Shown here: piece by piece, positions 39,402-52,647 of the stretch
How positions within the stretch are numbered: position 1 is the first letter of the stretch
How the letters are laid out: each line of letters opens with the position of its first letter
Assembly: GCA_024704765.1 (NCBI GenBank)
Contig: JAKMXF010000066.1
Span: 1,237,883-1,301,882 of the forward strand
Source of the DNA: Oopsacas minuta
Lineage: Eukaryota; Porifera; Hexactinellida; Lyssacinosida; Leucopsacidae
DNA: 64,000 bases
Direction of reading: 5' to 3'
The notes under the pieces: model-generated
The model's database searches: none
What the model was told of the DNA's origin: nothing
Seen by the model: only the letters and a program-made list of their open reading frames with translations
Made by a program: the position numbers and the translations under genes

Positions 39402-40327
39402 ATGTCACAAGAAAGTGCAACATATTCCTCACAGAGTAATAATATTGACGTCACTACAGTGCCTGTAATACAATACCTAAAAAATAATACGTCACAACAA
39501 GAACACATTAACACAGTATCTACTGAAACAGCTGATATCAACTACCAACCTATGGATATAGATTCTACAATGGAATGTCTCACAGGACTGAGATTAAGTG
39601 AATCATATTTGAGTACAATTACTGAATGCGGTATGTTCCTATTATAACTAGCTCGTTTTAATCATGCACTACAGAGTACCCTTAAAAAGATCAATTTGGG
39701 GTCAGGCCATATTGACCCGATTAGGGTGGTTTGTAGTCCAATAACTCGGTTTACCTGTGGCTCTATTTCAGCGGTTCCTGACCTTATTGATCTGTGGATC
39801 CATATACCTATTTTAATACATTTTGTGGACCCCTCTACTGTCGTGCGTGGATCACCAAGGGTCCATCGAGGTTGGAACCGCTACTCTTTTTAATCTGAGT
39901 ATACTGTATTCATTAAGTAATTTTGTTCCAATTCATTCAAATTTCAAAGTAGAAACTTTTCGTTGTTTATATTACTTTTTGTTTCCAATTTCACTGATTA
40001 GTTATTAATCCCTATATATATATATTTATAGACAAAAAGGACAATCCTGTATCACCCCAATCTGAGCAACACTCTCCTAAACTTCATTCAAATTTTATAA
40101 CAGAAGACCATCTACAACAAATACAACAACAACAGATCTTCTCTTCATATCCCACCTGTAGAGATCAATCCTCTTACAACCCAAATACACACGAGATTAA
40201 TATAGAGAATAGTTCTACAACAGAACATCTAGATGATACTACAGTAGAGGATATAGCTGGTTATCTAGAACAGTTGGAAATATTGTCTAGAAATATGTCT
40301 AGCATGGCAAAAATGATGTATTCTTAG
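39402..40327 (+). CDS. OSER1: OSER1-like protein, two exons
   Basis: Exons 39402-39630 and 40032-40327 join across GTATGT (39631) and TTTATAG (ending 40031), giving 174 residues with a phase-1 junction coding Asp77. The protein is Ser/Thr/Gln/Asn-rich and disordered except for its end: T-V-E-D-I-A-G-Y-L-E...M-S-S-M-A-K-M-M-Y-S. The human OSER1 C-terminus has the same pattern (T-I-E-D-L-S-G-Y-M-E...M-S-H-M-A-E-M-M-Y-T), so the match is at the position where the family is most conserved. OSER1 is an oxidative-stress-responsive protein linked to FOXO signalling in animals; its biochemistry is little known. The length is shorter than human (about 292). TATTATAG just before the ATG could be an acceptor after a 5' UTR intron. 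A hAT-like MITE sits in the intron. Confidence 0.7.
39769..39883. mobile_element. hAT-like MITE in the OSER1-like intron
   Basis: The left end CAGCGGTTCCTGACCT and the right end AGGTTGGAACCGCTA are imperfect inverted repeats. Flanks are CTCTATTT (39761-39768) and CTCTTTTT (39884-39891), 7 of 8 bases identical, the duplication length expected for hAT transposons. The element is 115 bases with no coding capacity. Confidence 0.65.
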
Positions 40328-42450
40328 ATAATCATATATGTTATGCATATATTATCTCAATAGTTTGTATCTTATTGTGTACTGAGAAATTGAGTGTTTG
40401 CAATGAAACGCGCTTATATACAAATTTGATTTATAATACAGTGGAAATTGGGAAACTGATAAATGGGAATTCGCTGAATTAGACGAGGTTTTTGAAATGG
40501 ACTCGATCCAAAATAAATCGGTTAATGTAGCTTAGTTGCACTTATGCTCCTATGTCTGGGTAGGAAAAGATGACGTCATGGCAATACTCTGGTGGAGCTG
40601 AATCTGGATGTGCACTCAAATTCAAGGGTGAGCAGGTTCCAACTCAAAATGGCTATAGCTACGCCTATGCTTGAGAGTATCGGTTAGTTTGGGCGAAAAC
40701 CATACTCCAGGCGTCCCCTACAATTTGGAAATTTATTTGAAATTTTTGTATTTTGTTCAATTTACTAGTTTTGACATTAAAATTCTATGATCCCTCGTTT
40801 ATAACCTAATTACATGATTCATCATAAAATACGTTGTGAATCATCATTTTTTCTGTCCTAATCATGTCTAAATATCCATTATGTAAACTCCACCCTTGCG
40901 GTCTTCCATTTTTCATTATTTCTACAAAAACAACACGATTTAATTGCTAAAACTACATTTTCTGTAATATATTGCATCCATAATCTTTACTGATATAACT
41001 AATATCAGTTCTGGATTATCTTTTCCTTGACGCACATTTGCTTACTTAAACCATATTTTAGCATCAAGCATTATAGTAATATTATTATCACTAAGGAGAT
41101 AGGGGATTACTGCTGTATTAATCTTATTATTAGTTTGACTTCATTAATTATCTTATCAACGCAAGTTGTTATCTCTTGGCTAGATGATCTATTGTCTACT
41201 TATGTAAATTTGATTATTTTTTTGTTCCTCTTAGCGCAAATAGTATATTATTATCTGCAAGTATGTTTTTACGACAATGTAAAGATTTCTATGTTGATTA
41301 TTTTTGGCATTTTACCTATTTGTATGTACATTGTTTCATTTCGAGCTTATTTGATGTATTCTTTTTCTATGTAGATCACTTGGTAAATGCAAAAATGGAT
41401 TTTCAGTATTTATTCTAGCAAACGTAAAATCTCTTATTGTAACTTGGCTAACAATTTTTTGCAAAATTTAATACTCAACTTTCCAATGTACTAATATACT
41501 TTTAAGCTTCCATTAACCGTACATTTGTAACTATGTAATTCAAGGTTAACAATCATGAATCCTTTGGTGGCGATGTCAGTACTGTATCCACAGCTGTTCC
41601 ATACAACGTAGTTAATACATTACAAATTCCCAACCTATTCGTGATGTATTACTGTATTTCACTTTCAATGTATTATTCTCAGCTAACAAGGCTGTGTATA
41701 ATCGCTGATTCAAACATAATGTATTTATGAATTATCTAGTGTGAATCATCTGTATTTAGCACCAGACTGTTAGTCAGCTTCCCTGAGCACGAATATTTCA
41801 CTAACATATGTGCAAATAATATTTCAAATTCGCTAACCTGTCTTATTTCTATCTAGTAAAATTCAAAAATAAATTGCTTAAGGACAAACGTATGAATCTT
41901 ATTAGCGTTACAGAATTCTGACTTTTGAGAAGAGTTTTCTCATTAATGTTATTTGTTCGCTCCATGAATGGAGAAAATAGGGCCAATGATAATATGATAA
42001 TTTTACTGATTTTATTCTGGCAGCCTCCTTGGCTCCTTCATGGACTTACGTTGCTCCACTACTTTTTTTTATAAGCTTGACACAGGAAGAGGAGGGCGTC
42101 AAAAATTAGGGATCTAGCATTAGCGTTAACTAGCTTCTGAACGCCCCATTCATAAATATAGGAAATCACTAAACAGGATAGTTATTGTTTAGTGGTCTCG
42201 AACTTCGATATTAAGAATAAATTGAATGAGATTGAATGCAAGTTTCATTGTAATACAATGTAATCGCTGCACAATATAAACCGCTAATACTTGATTATTA
42301 CCATCCATAGTCCAAAATGTATTATCCTATTCAACTTATACAACTGTACATTGATTTTCTATAAATACTACGACACGAAATTACAACCAACAAAAGTAAC
42401 TGAATATATAACATTTACAATTATCAATTGAATTCAAATACAAACTCATT
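40328..42450. other. Intergenic region between OSER1-like and FAT-domain genes
   Basis: Two kilobases without a supported gene. A 115-codon hydrophobic frame (41027-41374) could encode three membrane segments, but it is Ile/Leu/Tyr-rich as expected of AT-rich non-coding DNA and has no homology I recognise. No kinase-domain or FERM-domain sequence is present, which matters for the FAT-only reading of the next gene. Confidence 0.5.
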
Positions 42451-45400
42451 ATGTCTATAATAACTTCATTCTTCCCTTCTATATTTGCTTGCATTCGTCC
42501 AAACCAGCAAACTTCAGCTCCTCTTCGTTCCCAATCTTTCGACTTTTTCAATTCTCTCGATTTTGATGAAGACACTGGAATAATAAGAAATCGCATTACC
42601 AATACAAATAATAACGAAAAGAAGCGGAAAAATAGACATACTTTTCTAAAAAGTAGTTCTAGGAAAGGAAAAGCTTCTCTCTCTTCCTGTATCGGAACAC
42701 GCAGCAAGAACAAGGATGAAAAATCAGAGCAACTTTGTAAGTTAATATATCCATTAATTATTGGTTAACGAAGTGGTGAATGCAAATTAGAGCTAATCTT
42801 TCATAATTTGCAATCAAGCTAGTTACATTGCTGTTACACTATAATTCAATTATTCAAATACTATAGCTGATAGAATTCCCTATTCTGTATATTATTCAAA
42901 TCAGCAAATTTAAGCTTTACCGCTAACAATAGAGTAAATTATGTATCTCAAGAATTTTTTCTGATCTACTTATATATTCGACTTTATGCTCCAATGGAAT
43001 ATCTGAATTCTATAAATGTAATCATGGCGTTATCTGATAGATCATTGTGAATAACTTAGTACAAAAGCATTACATTTATATTATATTTCTCATCATATTT
43101 TGGTGGAAATTCCCTAAACGCTGCTATCAACATTATGTTAAGTCCCTAATAATTACTTTATCAGATAGAATCCTTATTCAATGAGTTTATCTTTTCTTGC
43201 GCATGAACTCGCAATCTAATTATACATTACAGCATTTACAAGTACTGAATAGGAAATACCCAATTGGACAGATAATCGCCCCCAGCAGGGCCTAGGCCCT
43301 TTCTGCTAATTCAAACCCAGGTCAATTTACATACAACTCTCCCTCCCGTTCATTCGGTTACCTCAGGTTAACAAAATTCATAAGTTTAGGTGTATTTGTA
43401 GATGTAGGACAGGAGTACCTTTTGTATTAAACCTGATATATACCCACTGAAATAGTGTATAGTTACTCAAAAATTCATACATATCGTACAACAACTTGCC
43501 ATGTCTGCTGCTAACACACTTGAGCCTGCATATATCATCATTGATGACGGTTTAAATAAAATAATCTTACGGTTTCAGGTATAGCAGGATTATATGCTTA
43601 TACGCGTACAAGGCAGAAATATCAGAAATATTAATATTTTGTGAGAACTTGTATTTTCATAGAATTCAATGAGAGTTTAATCTGCATTGTTTTGCTTGCT
43701 CCTTAACGTCTAAAACACTTTTTACAGCAAATGCAATGGTATCATTGCACAAGTTCCTTTTGGGAGTCTAAATAGTTACATGATACGTATGTAGGTCATT
43801 TATTGTTGCTGAACCATTCAATACGTATCATTACGTATTTCATGGTCTAACATTCAACAATACTATTTCATGTAATACTTTAACCCAGCTCGTCACACCT
43901 GAACGAATCCAATTTAATTCAAATGGAATGTTAGCTTTTGTATAATTTCATCATATAGCAATACGTATTCTTAATTGTAATACACTTACAAGTCATGAAT
44001 ATGAAATATTTTTTGAACTTTCAAATAAACCTCAAATTTTCAGTTTTGTGGAATGCAATTCAATGGGAATCGCTTCTTTTATAACGAATAAGGATTAGGA
44101 ATTTCAACTATTCTTTTCCGTTGGTTTTCAACAAGATTCTACACTGTATTTAACATATATATTTGCTGTTTAGTCTAACTCGTGTTTCACATACTAATCT
44201 AGGATAATTAAGTATTTACGTTTGATTCTGCAATAAATATAAGTAAATTATAATAAACGCAGTTGTTTGGTATCCTGTTGTTTAAGTCTACGTTGCATAT
44301 TAGTTCAAATAGATTGAAAGTTTGAAGTTAAAAATTTTCTTGTGTGGTCGATTTTGGGACAATTTTATTCATTAACAAGTATTGCGTCTTGTTACAGCTA
44401 ATATTTAATGTTTTAACAGACAATTATGTGAGGTTTCCAGGCAAAACAAAAAGCATTCAAGAATTATATCAAGTTCGCATCTTTTTTTTGTGAAGAGATA
44501 TCATATAAATTACGTCTAGTCAAGTTATGCACTCAGTCGATAACACTTTTATCCTGCTATTTAAATCATATACAAATCCTGCTATTTTCCGTTGTAATGT
44601 CTAAAAGTCGACAGATTATTATCTTTTCTCAAATATTATCTTTGTAAGTTCATTCATGTTATACTTCTCACACATTGAATGAATGATGGGTATTAGAGCG
44701 TTTAATTAATTTGATAAACTTTTGTATATTCATTGGCCTAGTAAGATATGGATCGTAATGATATTTGTAGTAAGACCTTGAATAGCATTGATAATATATT
44801 GTTGCGTATTTTTCCCAAGTAACCCAGGGTATTTGGATATTGTAAATCATTTAACGTGTTCGGAAAATCAACATTTCAAAATATCGTTAGCATTGTACAC
44901 AGTGGAACCATACGAACGTCAAAGAACTGTCAATTTTTTTTCGCTTTATCCGGAGTGTTACCAATTGAATAAACATTATAGGGGCCTGATTTTGTGTAAA
45001 TAATTGCTTATCAGGAAATTCGTAATAACAAGGTTCCATTGTAGTTATATATATTTCATTCTACTAATAGCTTGTGGGCTAGAAGCTAGAGTTACCAATG
45101 ACTTCATGCAAATACGACCAGAACCTGAATCTCCTAAGTCAATGTCTGATATTTCTGACTCAAGCTCCAGACAACTCATTAGTTCTACTAGCACTGAAGG
45201 ATCTAATGAGAGTCCTAAAAGAGTAATACGGCCACGAACTGAAGTAAGTTATTTGTTTGTGTTTGTTTTTTACAATCTATTTTTAAAATATACAAATATA
45301 AATCTACTCAATAAATTATCAGGTGTGTGTTCATCTAGTAACAATATTCGATTTATATCAAGTTGCTTTTTAGGAATTTAGAATCCCTTTCGTATTGGAA

Positions 45401-48400
45401 ATTATATTGAAAATATGTCAAATACCCCTTTCATAAAGCATGTTTTGATCTTGCTCTTGAATCACTTCATCTCATGGATTTATTGTTTACGATGTAGGGA
45501 AAAATAAATCGCCACGATGTGCGATAATTTGTGATTCTTCATGCTCTGAGAATCAATAACATATCCCAGATGACCTGTGTGGAAGATATTATAATGCTCG
45601 AAAATGCACAGCATTGTTATTCAATTTTCACTAATTGTAAATACAGGTTTTAGAAACCTAAACACTAGAAAGATCTGTAACATAGAAATCCAATATATTG
45701 GTTGTTAATATTATATTCAAATTATATGAATTCCTATAAAGATAGCTTCATCATGCGTGAGATCTTCATTCTTTAAGACTTATGCTAACCTGCAAGCTGT
45801 TTTGTACGGTTTAGTTTGGATTAATTTGGCTTTGAAGACATTAAATAGCTTCCTATGGCTGATGTTACCTTTTCTGTATTCATTTTCCATGAGTGGTGTA
45901 TTAACATATTTCTGAACATAATCCACCAAACATTCTCTGATTCCGTTTTGGATAACAAATGCTTTAATTTAAGTTATTGGTGATTATTCTATAGAAACCC
46001 TCGTGGTTTTCTCGGAAGATCACACAATTTTGCACACTAAATAATTCTTTGGGAAATATTGTACTTACCCAGTCATTCAATAATCATCCGACACTGAATT
46101 TTCCCCAAACTACAGACTACAGTGGAGTTCGCATATTAGCAAGCCTTATTTTGCATGATTTCCCATTGCTAATAGAAGCGAACACTACTATATTACCATA
46201 TGTATGGGATATTATTAACATTTCCTAACAATACAAAAAGTGCTATTATAAATGGATCTAACATTTGAAAATCTACCCTCGTAACCATATGGCTAGTATG
46301 GAATACAAACTAAATACCACATTCTTTGTTAAGAATAGGAATCATTCAACTTCCCCGAGCATTATATTATCCTTACAAAAGATATTTGTATTGAAAACAT
46401 AACACTATATAATCGTCTCATTGTCTACCGTTTACAATAGTAAAATTCCAATTATCATATATCGAGATAAACTTGTTCAGATAAACTGTATTATCACACT
46501 GGAGTTTGAGTTCAGAATTTGATTCATATTGTAAAGAAGTATCGAGTATTTGTTCTGTAATCTTACAGCTTATCTAATACGTAGAACAAATTTACGGACA
46601 TGCTAATTACATGTTGAACCTATCAATCGCCTTTTGACAATGTGTTACTTCGTAATTCCAGGTGCATACGGTTGCTGATACGAGTTTGTAGTGTGCAGAT
46701 GTTCGCGAGATAATTTCCTTTGAAAGTTAATACATTTATATGACACGAAATCTGTTCTTTGTTTAAGTAACACTGGTTTGGAAGGCCTTGTGCTCTTGTA
46801 GCGTTCTTTTAATTATTTTTCGTTGGGCTTTATCAATTGTTTTGACTACAGTGTAACATTGACGAAGTATTAACGAGGTTACATCGTTAATACGAAAAGG
46901 GTTGATCTGAATTTAAAATATTTCTACAAAACTAAGTCCCTGGAAAGAATGGTATTACTCCGGTTAATACGAACTCTGGATAAAGCAAACGAATTTTGAC
47001 CATCCATTGGTGTTCATATTAACGAGTTTCCGCTGTAAAGTGTATACACTTTGTTCATAAGAACAACAAACAATTTATGTATGACGTGATTTTTCTTTTG
47101 TCCAATATTTAAGTAATCAATTCATTTTATTGGATTCTCGTGCTTATTCATGAATTTCCAATATACATTATGCCAGAACCTAACACGAATAGATTCAAAT
47201 TGTTATCGCCTTAACGATATAACAAACAAATATTCTCCCTTACTAATTCATTAAGTAATTGGAACCATTCTAAACCAAACTTTGATTCAATTTGGCGTGA
47301 ATTTGTACGGACATTGTCTACTTAACTCGTATATGGTACGACCATCTGTTCAAAGATACGTTTATCTAAACCAACAGTATTCTACCAACTTTCTAACCTC
47401 TTAGCAATTGTCTGGCACATATAAGTCGAACTCGAAACCAGTATGTCATCTAACTCATCATATCTAATTATTTGGTCTTATTTCACTACAAATTTTACTG
47501 TAAATTCTCTTACAAAGCTCACTTGAAGTGAATTATAAATTTATACGATCATTAAAGAAGTCGAACCTCGATCGTTGGCGGCCCTAAAAACCAATTTTCT
47601 TGATAAATGACCCATATAACAAGCTCGTAATTAATTTGTACTTAGCCGTATATTAAACCACAGTTCTCTCACGAACTTAGTATTTTGCATTTAATAATAT
47701 CATCAGATATTAACCAGAAAATGCCTACTCTACTTATTCTGGTTCAACTACTTCCCACTCTTCTCCTAGACATGCCAAAACTCCAAATACGTTGCTATCT
47801 CGTCGCTGTAATCTTGTAATGAAGTCTGATAATCCTTTGGTCAGAAATTAGCTTTGGATCATATTTTGAATTAATTATCAAGTAGCTCTTGAGGCCAATA
47901 TGACATCCCTTCGGTTACCACTGTACCTTTGTTAATGAAAGCACAAATTATTAAAATTTACATATTCAAACCGAAGTTACCATAATTTCTTAATCACTCT
48001 TTAATTAGTAAAATTATCAGATAATAATTCTACTTGATTCCAAAATCTTCATTTGCTCGAATTGGGACTAAGTGTTTTAATATTGGAACAATTACGAATA
48101 CAAATTCACAATTACTTATGTTATATGGCATACTGCGCGTCATCTCACTACTGGACTCTACATGGACGCCAAAACTACAGGTTACAGGGGTGGAGCACTT
48201 AGATATTGAGAATCTAGTCTCTACTGCTTACTATCATTAGCGGGGGTTGGACCTTTAAAGTTTGAGGTTGTATTTATTTGAAATTTACTTAGAGTTAATA
48301 GCAATTTCGCTTGATGTCCCCAATTGTATGGATGATGAGCTGATAAGTTCCTACGTCTGCTTGACATCCACATATACTTTTGAATAAATATAGTTAGCAT

Positions 48401-51400
48401 TGGTGGCTGTATGGTCCTGATTTTATATTGTCCAATTATCCAAACGTGAGTATACTCATCAAATTACACAATTTTGTAAACTTGCTAACATTGTGTTGAC
48501 ATAATACCCCTAAACCTAGCCATACTACAAGTCATCACCCTTTGATCTAGGTTCAATTTGATACACATCAGAAGTAATGATATAATGACTATTGCTGTGT
48601 AATATTTGCTTATTAATTGAGTTGTACTACTGTTTACATAATATTGGTTTTGTGAGTTAAATGACACATTATTCTTATATAGTTAAACTTTACTGATGAG
48701 GATATCGATGATATCAAGGCTCTCACATTACAACTTGTGCTCTCTTGTATTCAGTTGAAAGAGATTATTGAGAGAGCTGAAGTTGATGAATATGTTTCAA
48801 GAGTCAAGGTATGTTTATTCACATTAAACCTATTGGACATGACATGACGTAATTTAGTTTTTCAAATAGTGAATATCAACATAATTTTAGTAGAACTCAT
48901 TTCCTTATTTGCTGGTTTCGCTTCTGGCCAATTAACTGGATTAACCGTTGGCTCTTTTATCGGAGTATACTGTCTTTGATTTTTATGGGCCATACTTAGA
49001 GAGGAAGCGCATTCCATTCTTTTATCCACCAGCAGAATTGTCTTTACTTTGTAACCTTATTGGTGTTCTACGTACTATTGATGATAACTTTTGATAAGTA
49101 ATAATGATTAACTGTACAATAAGCGCCCACCATCCAAATTGTCTCGTAATATTCAAGATATTCATCCAAAAATCTCTAGGGAATGGAGATCAATCGCTTA
49201 AATGTATATGTAACACATTCTCCTTTTGCTATCCCTTTGAATATGACGCAATGCCAATACAATATATTAGTTTCTCTGTGCGTTGATTCTAAATGTCAAG
49301 TAATTGACTAATGATAATATGCCAGTAAACGTTGAATCAATTCACTTTCTCAAGCATTTATTGGGCTGCAGAAGTTGTAGACATCCATAAATGTAATAAT
49401 ACGCAAACACAGTTTATACTATTTTCATTATTTAGCATTTTTCAATATTATTTGTTTGTTGCATCATTTATTAATTGAAATTTGTTTATCCATGGCGAGG
49501 CAAAAATTTCCTGAAAATATGTGACTTTTTAGATAAGCTCGTTGTCCTATTGACTTATTGTATAGAAAGTCAGAAAGCGTGACATATAAGAACAACAGAC
49601 AAATTACAAGATGTTGTCCATACAAGAAACAATTCAAATAACCAATCAATTAAGTGTCTAACACTGATAACAGTTCAACTCAAACGTAGCCATAACTTTA
49701 ACCATTTTGGTATCCAAGCAACTAATCCCACTATATTATGATAGGAACTCTCAAACAATACATTCTCTATCTAAATACATTAGGTTTCCCATTCAAATTT
49801 GTTATACTTTAACCTATAATTGTTTACCTCATAAACCTGGACTATCAACGCTTACAAGGCCACTGTTAATGAGAAATTGTTTCAGCTCCACATTAGATCC
49901 ACCTGAACATGCATACGGGCGGGCGGTTCATTATCATAATCTCATTATTTTGTGAGGTATCAGCTGGAAAATTGGTTCATTGACTTCATTCATAAAAATA
50001 TTATAATTACTAAAGTCAAATTTCATTTGGCCAGAAACAGAACAATACAAATAGTGTTAAATTACTCAGGTTAATCGGGCCAACACCTTTATTTCGCTTA
50101 ACCGGGTCTAAATTGCCTGATCCCGATGTAGCCTATTAAGCAGAGTCTACAGCATTTCAATTCCTTGCTAAGTTCTCCAATAGTACCATAACAAGATATT
50201 GCAAATATATGATAACGTATTTCATGGTTTGCACTTTTCAAAGTTTGCATCACATTATTTATAAGATCATTTATACTTCCAAGTTAATGGCAATAGTTTT
50301 CTTCCTGAATAGCACATGCCTGGAATATTGAATCATTACTCTCAGTAATATGTTAAGGATAAACATATGATAATTTCTGATGTTTTAGTGCCCAAAAAAT
50401 AACCTCGCTATAGTATTAATGAGATCATCGGGTCATCATTTGATTGTTGCTTAAAAATTGTTGTCAACTATTGATAGTTCACGAATAATGTTGTCTTAAT
50501 GAACGACTGTACTGCGAATTACATTAAACTTTAGAAAACGAAACTTCAAACTTGGTGAATACGCATGGTAGCATTTGGTATTTTGGAAGATTCAAAACTT
50601 TGGTTATCACTATTACAATTTTATGATAGTTGAGAATTATTACGTTGAAAATGGAAATTTATTTGATTACTTTTAAATATCCTTACTCTCTAATTATTCA
50701 TCAAAATTAGAGTATGTGATAGTCCAATACAGACTCGCTAATTTATACATTTTCTATGCAATGTGCTTAGAGTCGATTCTGGGAATATTTAGCAACGAGC
50801 GATCAGTAAAATAATAATGACTTTCATGATTACTGCCTGAACATTTTGATTACCATCCCATCCAATTAGGATGTCTGTGAGTCATTGAAATCATTGCTGA
50901 TTCGAGTGACTGAAGAAGTGGAGCAGATGCCTGACGATGCAACAGAAGAGTCGAAAAAAGTAAGTTGCTATTTTCGATAAAATGCTAACAAAATTATCAC
51001 TAATGATTTTTGCAATATGGAATAGAAATGCTTAATTTCGTCAATTTTGAATTTGTTATTATAAATGAAAGCATATTTCTATTCTATCTAATCGTGATTC
51101 GAAAATTATTCTGAGATGAATTGAACTCTATTTTACAAAATTCTTCATTATTACAGAATTGCACAAATAGTTCCATCATAAATTACAAATTCAATTCCCA
51201 GCTGTTGAAATATGCTGTAAATTCTTCTATTCACTAAATCTGGTACTAATAAAAATGAGGTTTAATTACATTTATAAATCCATCAATGATTCTCTTTAAA
51301 TATTTGTATTGAAAATGTACAGTTAGCTCCCGTTATGACGTATATCGGAATGCCCTCTTATATTCTCTACAATTGTACAAATGAGGAGCCAAACCTTCAA

Positions 51401-52647
51401 AGTACATTTCAGCGGGTCTATCGAAGCTCATATTGAATAATTTTCGCGATCCCTTGAGCTACGATATAGCAGGAGTTAACCTGAAATTGTTTTAATGTAT
51501 TGGAAATTATTTTGAATGCAACGAAACTCTAACTATCACAATATCCAATATCCCATTTATATCTTTGATATTTGTTTACGAGAATATGCTAATTGTTTTT
51601 TAGTTTTAAACTGTTTCAAAGTTCAACAATAATCAACTAATTACAGTGAAAATTAATAAAAATAATTAAACGAGGCAGATTAGAGAAATAATTAACCTTC
51701 AAAACTCTGTTATTTTTATTCAGTTTACCCTCATTTCAGACTACAAATCATTCTCCATTCAAATCATCACAAAACAATAACACAGTATCTTGTGTTAATC
51801 CCACCAAGAACCACGCATTTATCCCAATTAATTATCATAACACGATCTGTTGAATTGAGTACATACATCATAATACTTTGTCTAGCTAAACCCCTCCCAT
51901 CAATCTGCATTGGTTCTATCATAGTTTATTTCTGCATAACTATTATCTCACCCACGCATTGCTGACACTCGAGTACTTTTTTTTATGACAAAACACATAA
52001 CCATCAGTTACCAATTTGACGTCATTCTAATATTGAAACAATCATTTCAAATAATTGGGTCCTCAAATATCAAGTGTAAGCCCTACTCCTCTTGTCTACT
52101 TCATGCGCCCAAATTAGCTTTACCTTATATCGGGAAAACCCCAATTTTCACGCTACTAATATCTCTTGCCCGCAAATAGTACGCTTATAGAGCGTCCCAT
52201 ATTCATACATCGCCAGAATACTAAATTCCTATTTTATATTTTCACGTAATCGCTACACTTTGTCATATTAATATACACAATAGTTAGTCCCAAACCAAGG
52301 CCTGTAACTAATTGAGAAATTTTCAAAATTTATCTCCAATATCTATTACTTAAATACATTTAGCTAATCACGATTCTCTTAACATCTAATCAAATTACCT
52401 TTTACCATATTTCCACATATTCATGATAATTATTCTACACAATTTATAATAGATGCAGATGGCTCAAACACTTCTACAAACACAAATGAAGACATTAGTA
52501 CAGACAATGAAACAAGCACAAGAAAACTCACATTTAACAATAGCCAGTCACTATACGAATCAGTTTCTACAGAGTTGTGTGCATTTAGCTGTCTATACGA
52601 AACATTTCTTACAAGCTTTTCTTGCTATCAGTACATTTGTGTGCTGA
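42451..52647 (+). CDS. FAT-domain protein resembling FAK C-terminus (FRNK-like), five exons
   Basis: Exons 42451-42736, 45071-45243, 48683-48808, 50870-50959 and 52453-52647 join in frame across GT-AG introns (donors GTAAGT, GTAAGT, GTATGT, GTAAGT) to 289 residues. Residues 1-150 are Ser/Lys-rich and disordered, apart from a hydrophobic start (S-F-F-P-S-I-F-A-C-I). Residues 155-285 match the four-helix focal adhesion targeting domain of focal adhesion kinase: D-E-Y-V-S-R-V-K-D-V-C-E-S-L-K-S-L-L aligns with FAK E-E-Y-V-P-M-V-K-E-V-G-L-A-L-R-T-L-L, then M-A-Q-T-L-L...M-K-Q-A-Q-E and L-A-V-Y-T-K-H-F-L. FAT binds paxillin LD motifs at integrin adhesions. No FERM or kinase exon is visible upstream, so the product looks like FRNK, the kinase-less FAK form. 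The Grb2-site tyrosine (FAK Y925) is not present. Missed small exons remain possible. Confidence 0.75.
44900..45041. mobile_element. Pogo/Tigger-like MITE in intron 1 of the FAT-domain gene
   Basis: The left end CAGTGGAACCATACGAACG and the right end, which on the complementary strand reads CAATGGAACCTTGTTATTACG, share the CAGTGGAACC-type start of the element at 28968. Length is 142 bases with no coding capacity. Its right end lies 29 bases before exon 2 of the FAT-domain gene, so it contributes sequence near the branch point. Confidence 0.5.
46849..47035. mobile_element. Pogo/Tigger-like MITE in intron 2 of the FAT-domain gene
   Basis: Flanking TA dinucleotides (46847-46848 and 47036-47037), left end CAGTGTAACATTGACG and right end on the complementary strand CAGCGGAAACTCGTTAATA. 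The motif CGTTAATACGAA recurs inside both arms, as in Tigger-type termini. It is 187 bases with no transposase. Confidence 0.55.
51320..51483. mobile_element. MITE of the CAGTCAACTCC family in intron 4 of the FAT-domain gene
   Basis: TA then CAGTTAGCTCCCGTTATGACG-type left end; the right end GCAGGAGTTAACCTG is its inverted partner. The internal TCGCGATCCCTTGAGCTACG matches the conserved block of the copies at 13224 and 31490. Length is 164 bases. Confidence 0.65.

Noticed and set aside
41027-41374. 115-codon hydrophobic frame with three possible membrane segments
   Set aside because: Thymine-rich DNA translates into Ile/Leu/Phe/Tyr-rich peptides by chance; there is no family motif or supported start context.
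43270-43310. Palindromic AGCAGGGCCTAGGCCCTTTCTGCT-like sequence considered as a regulatory site (core GGGCCTAGGCCC)
   Set aside because: Arms are short and imperfect, and it stands alone in an intron without supporting context.
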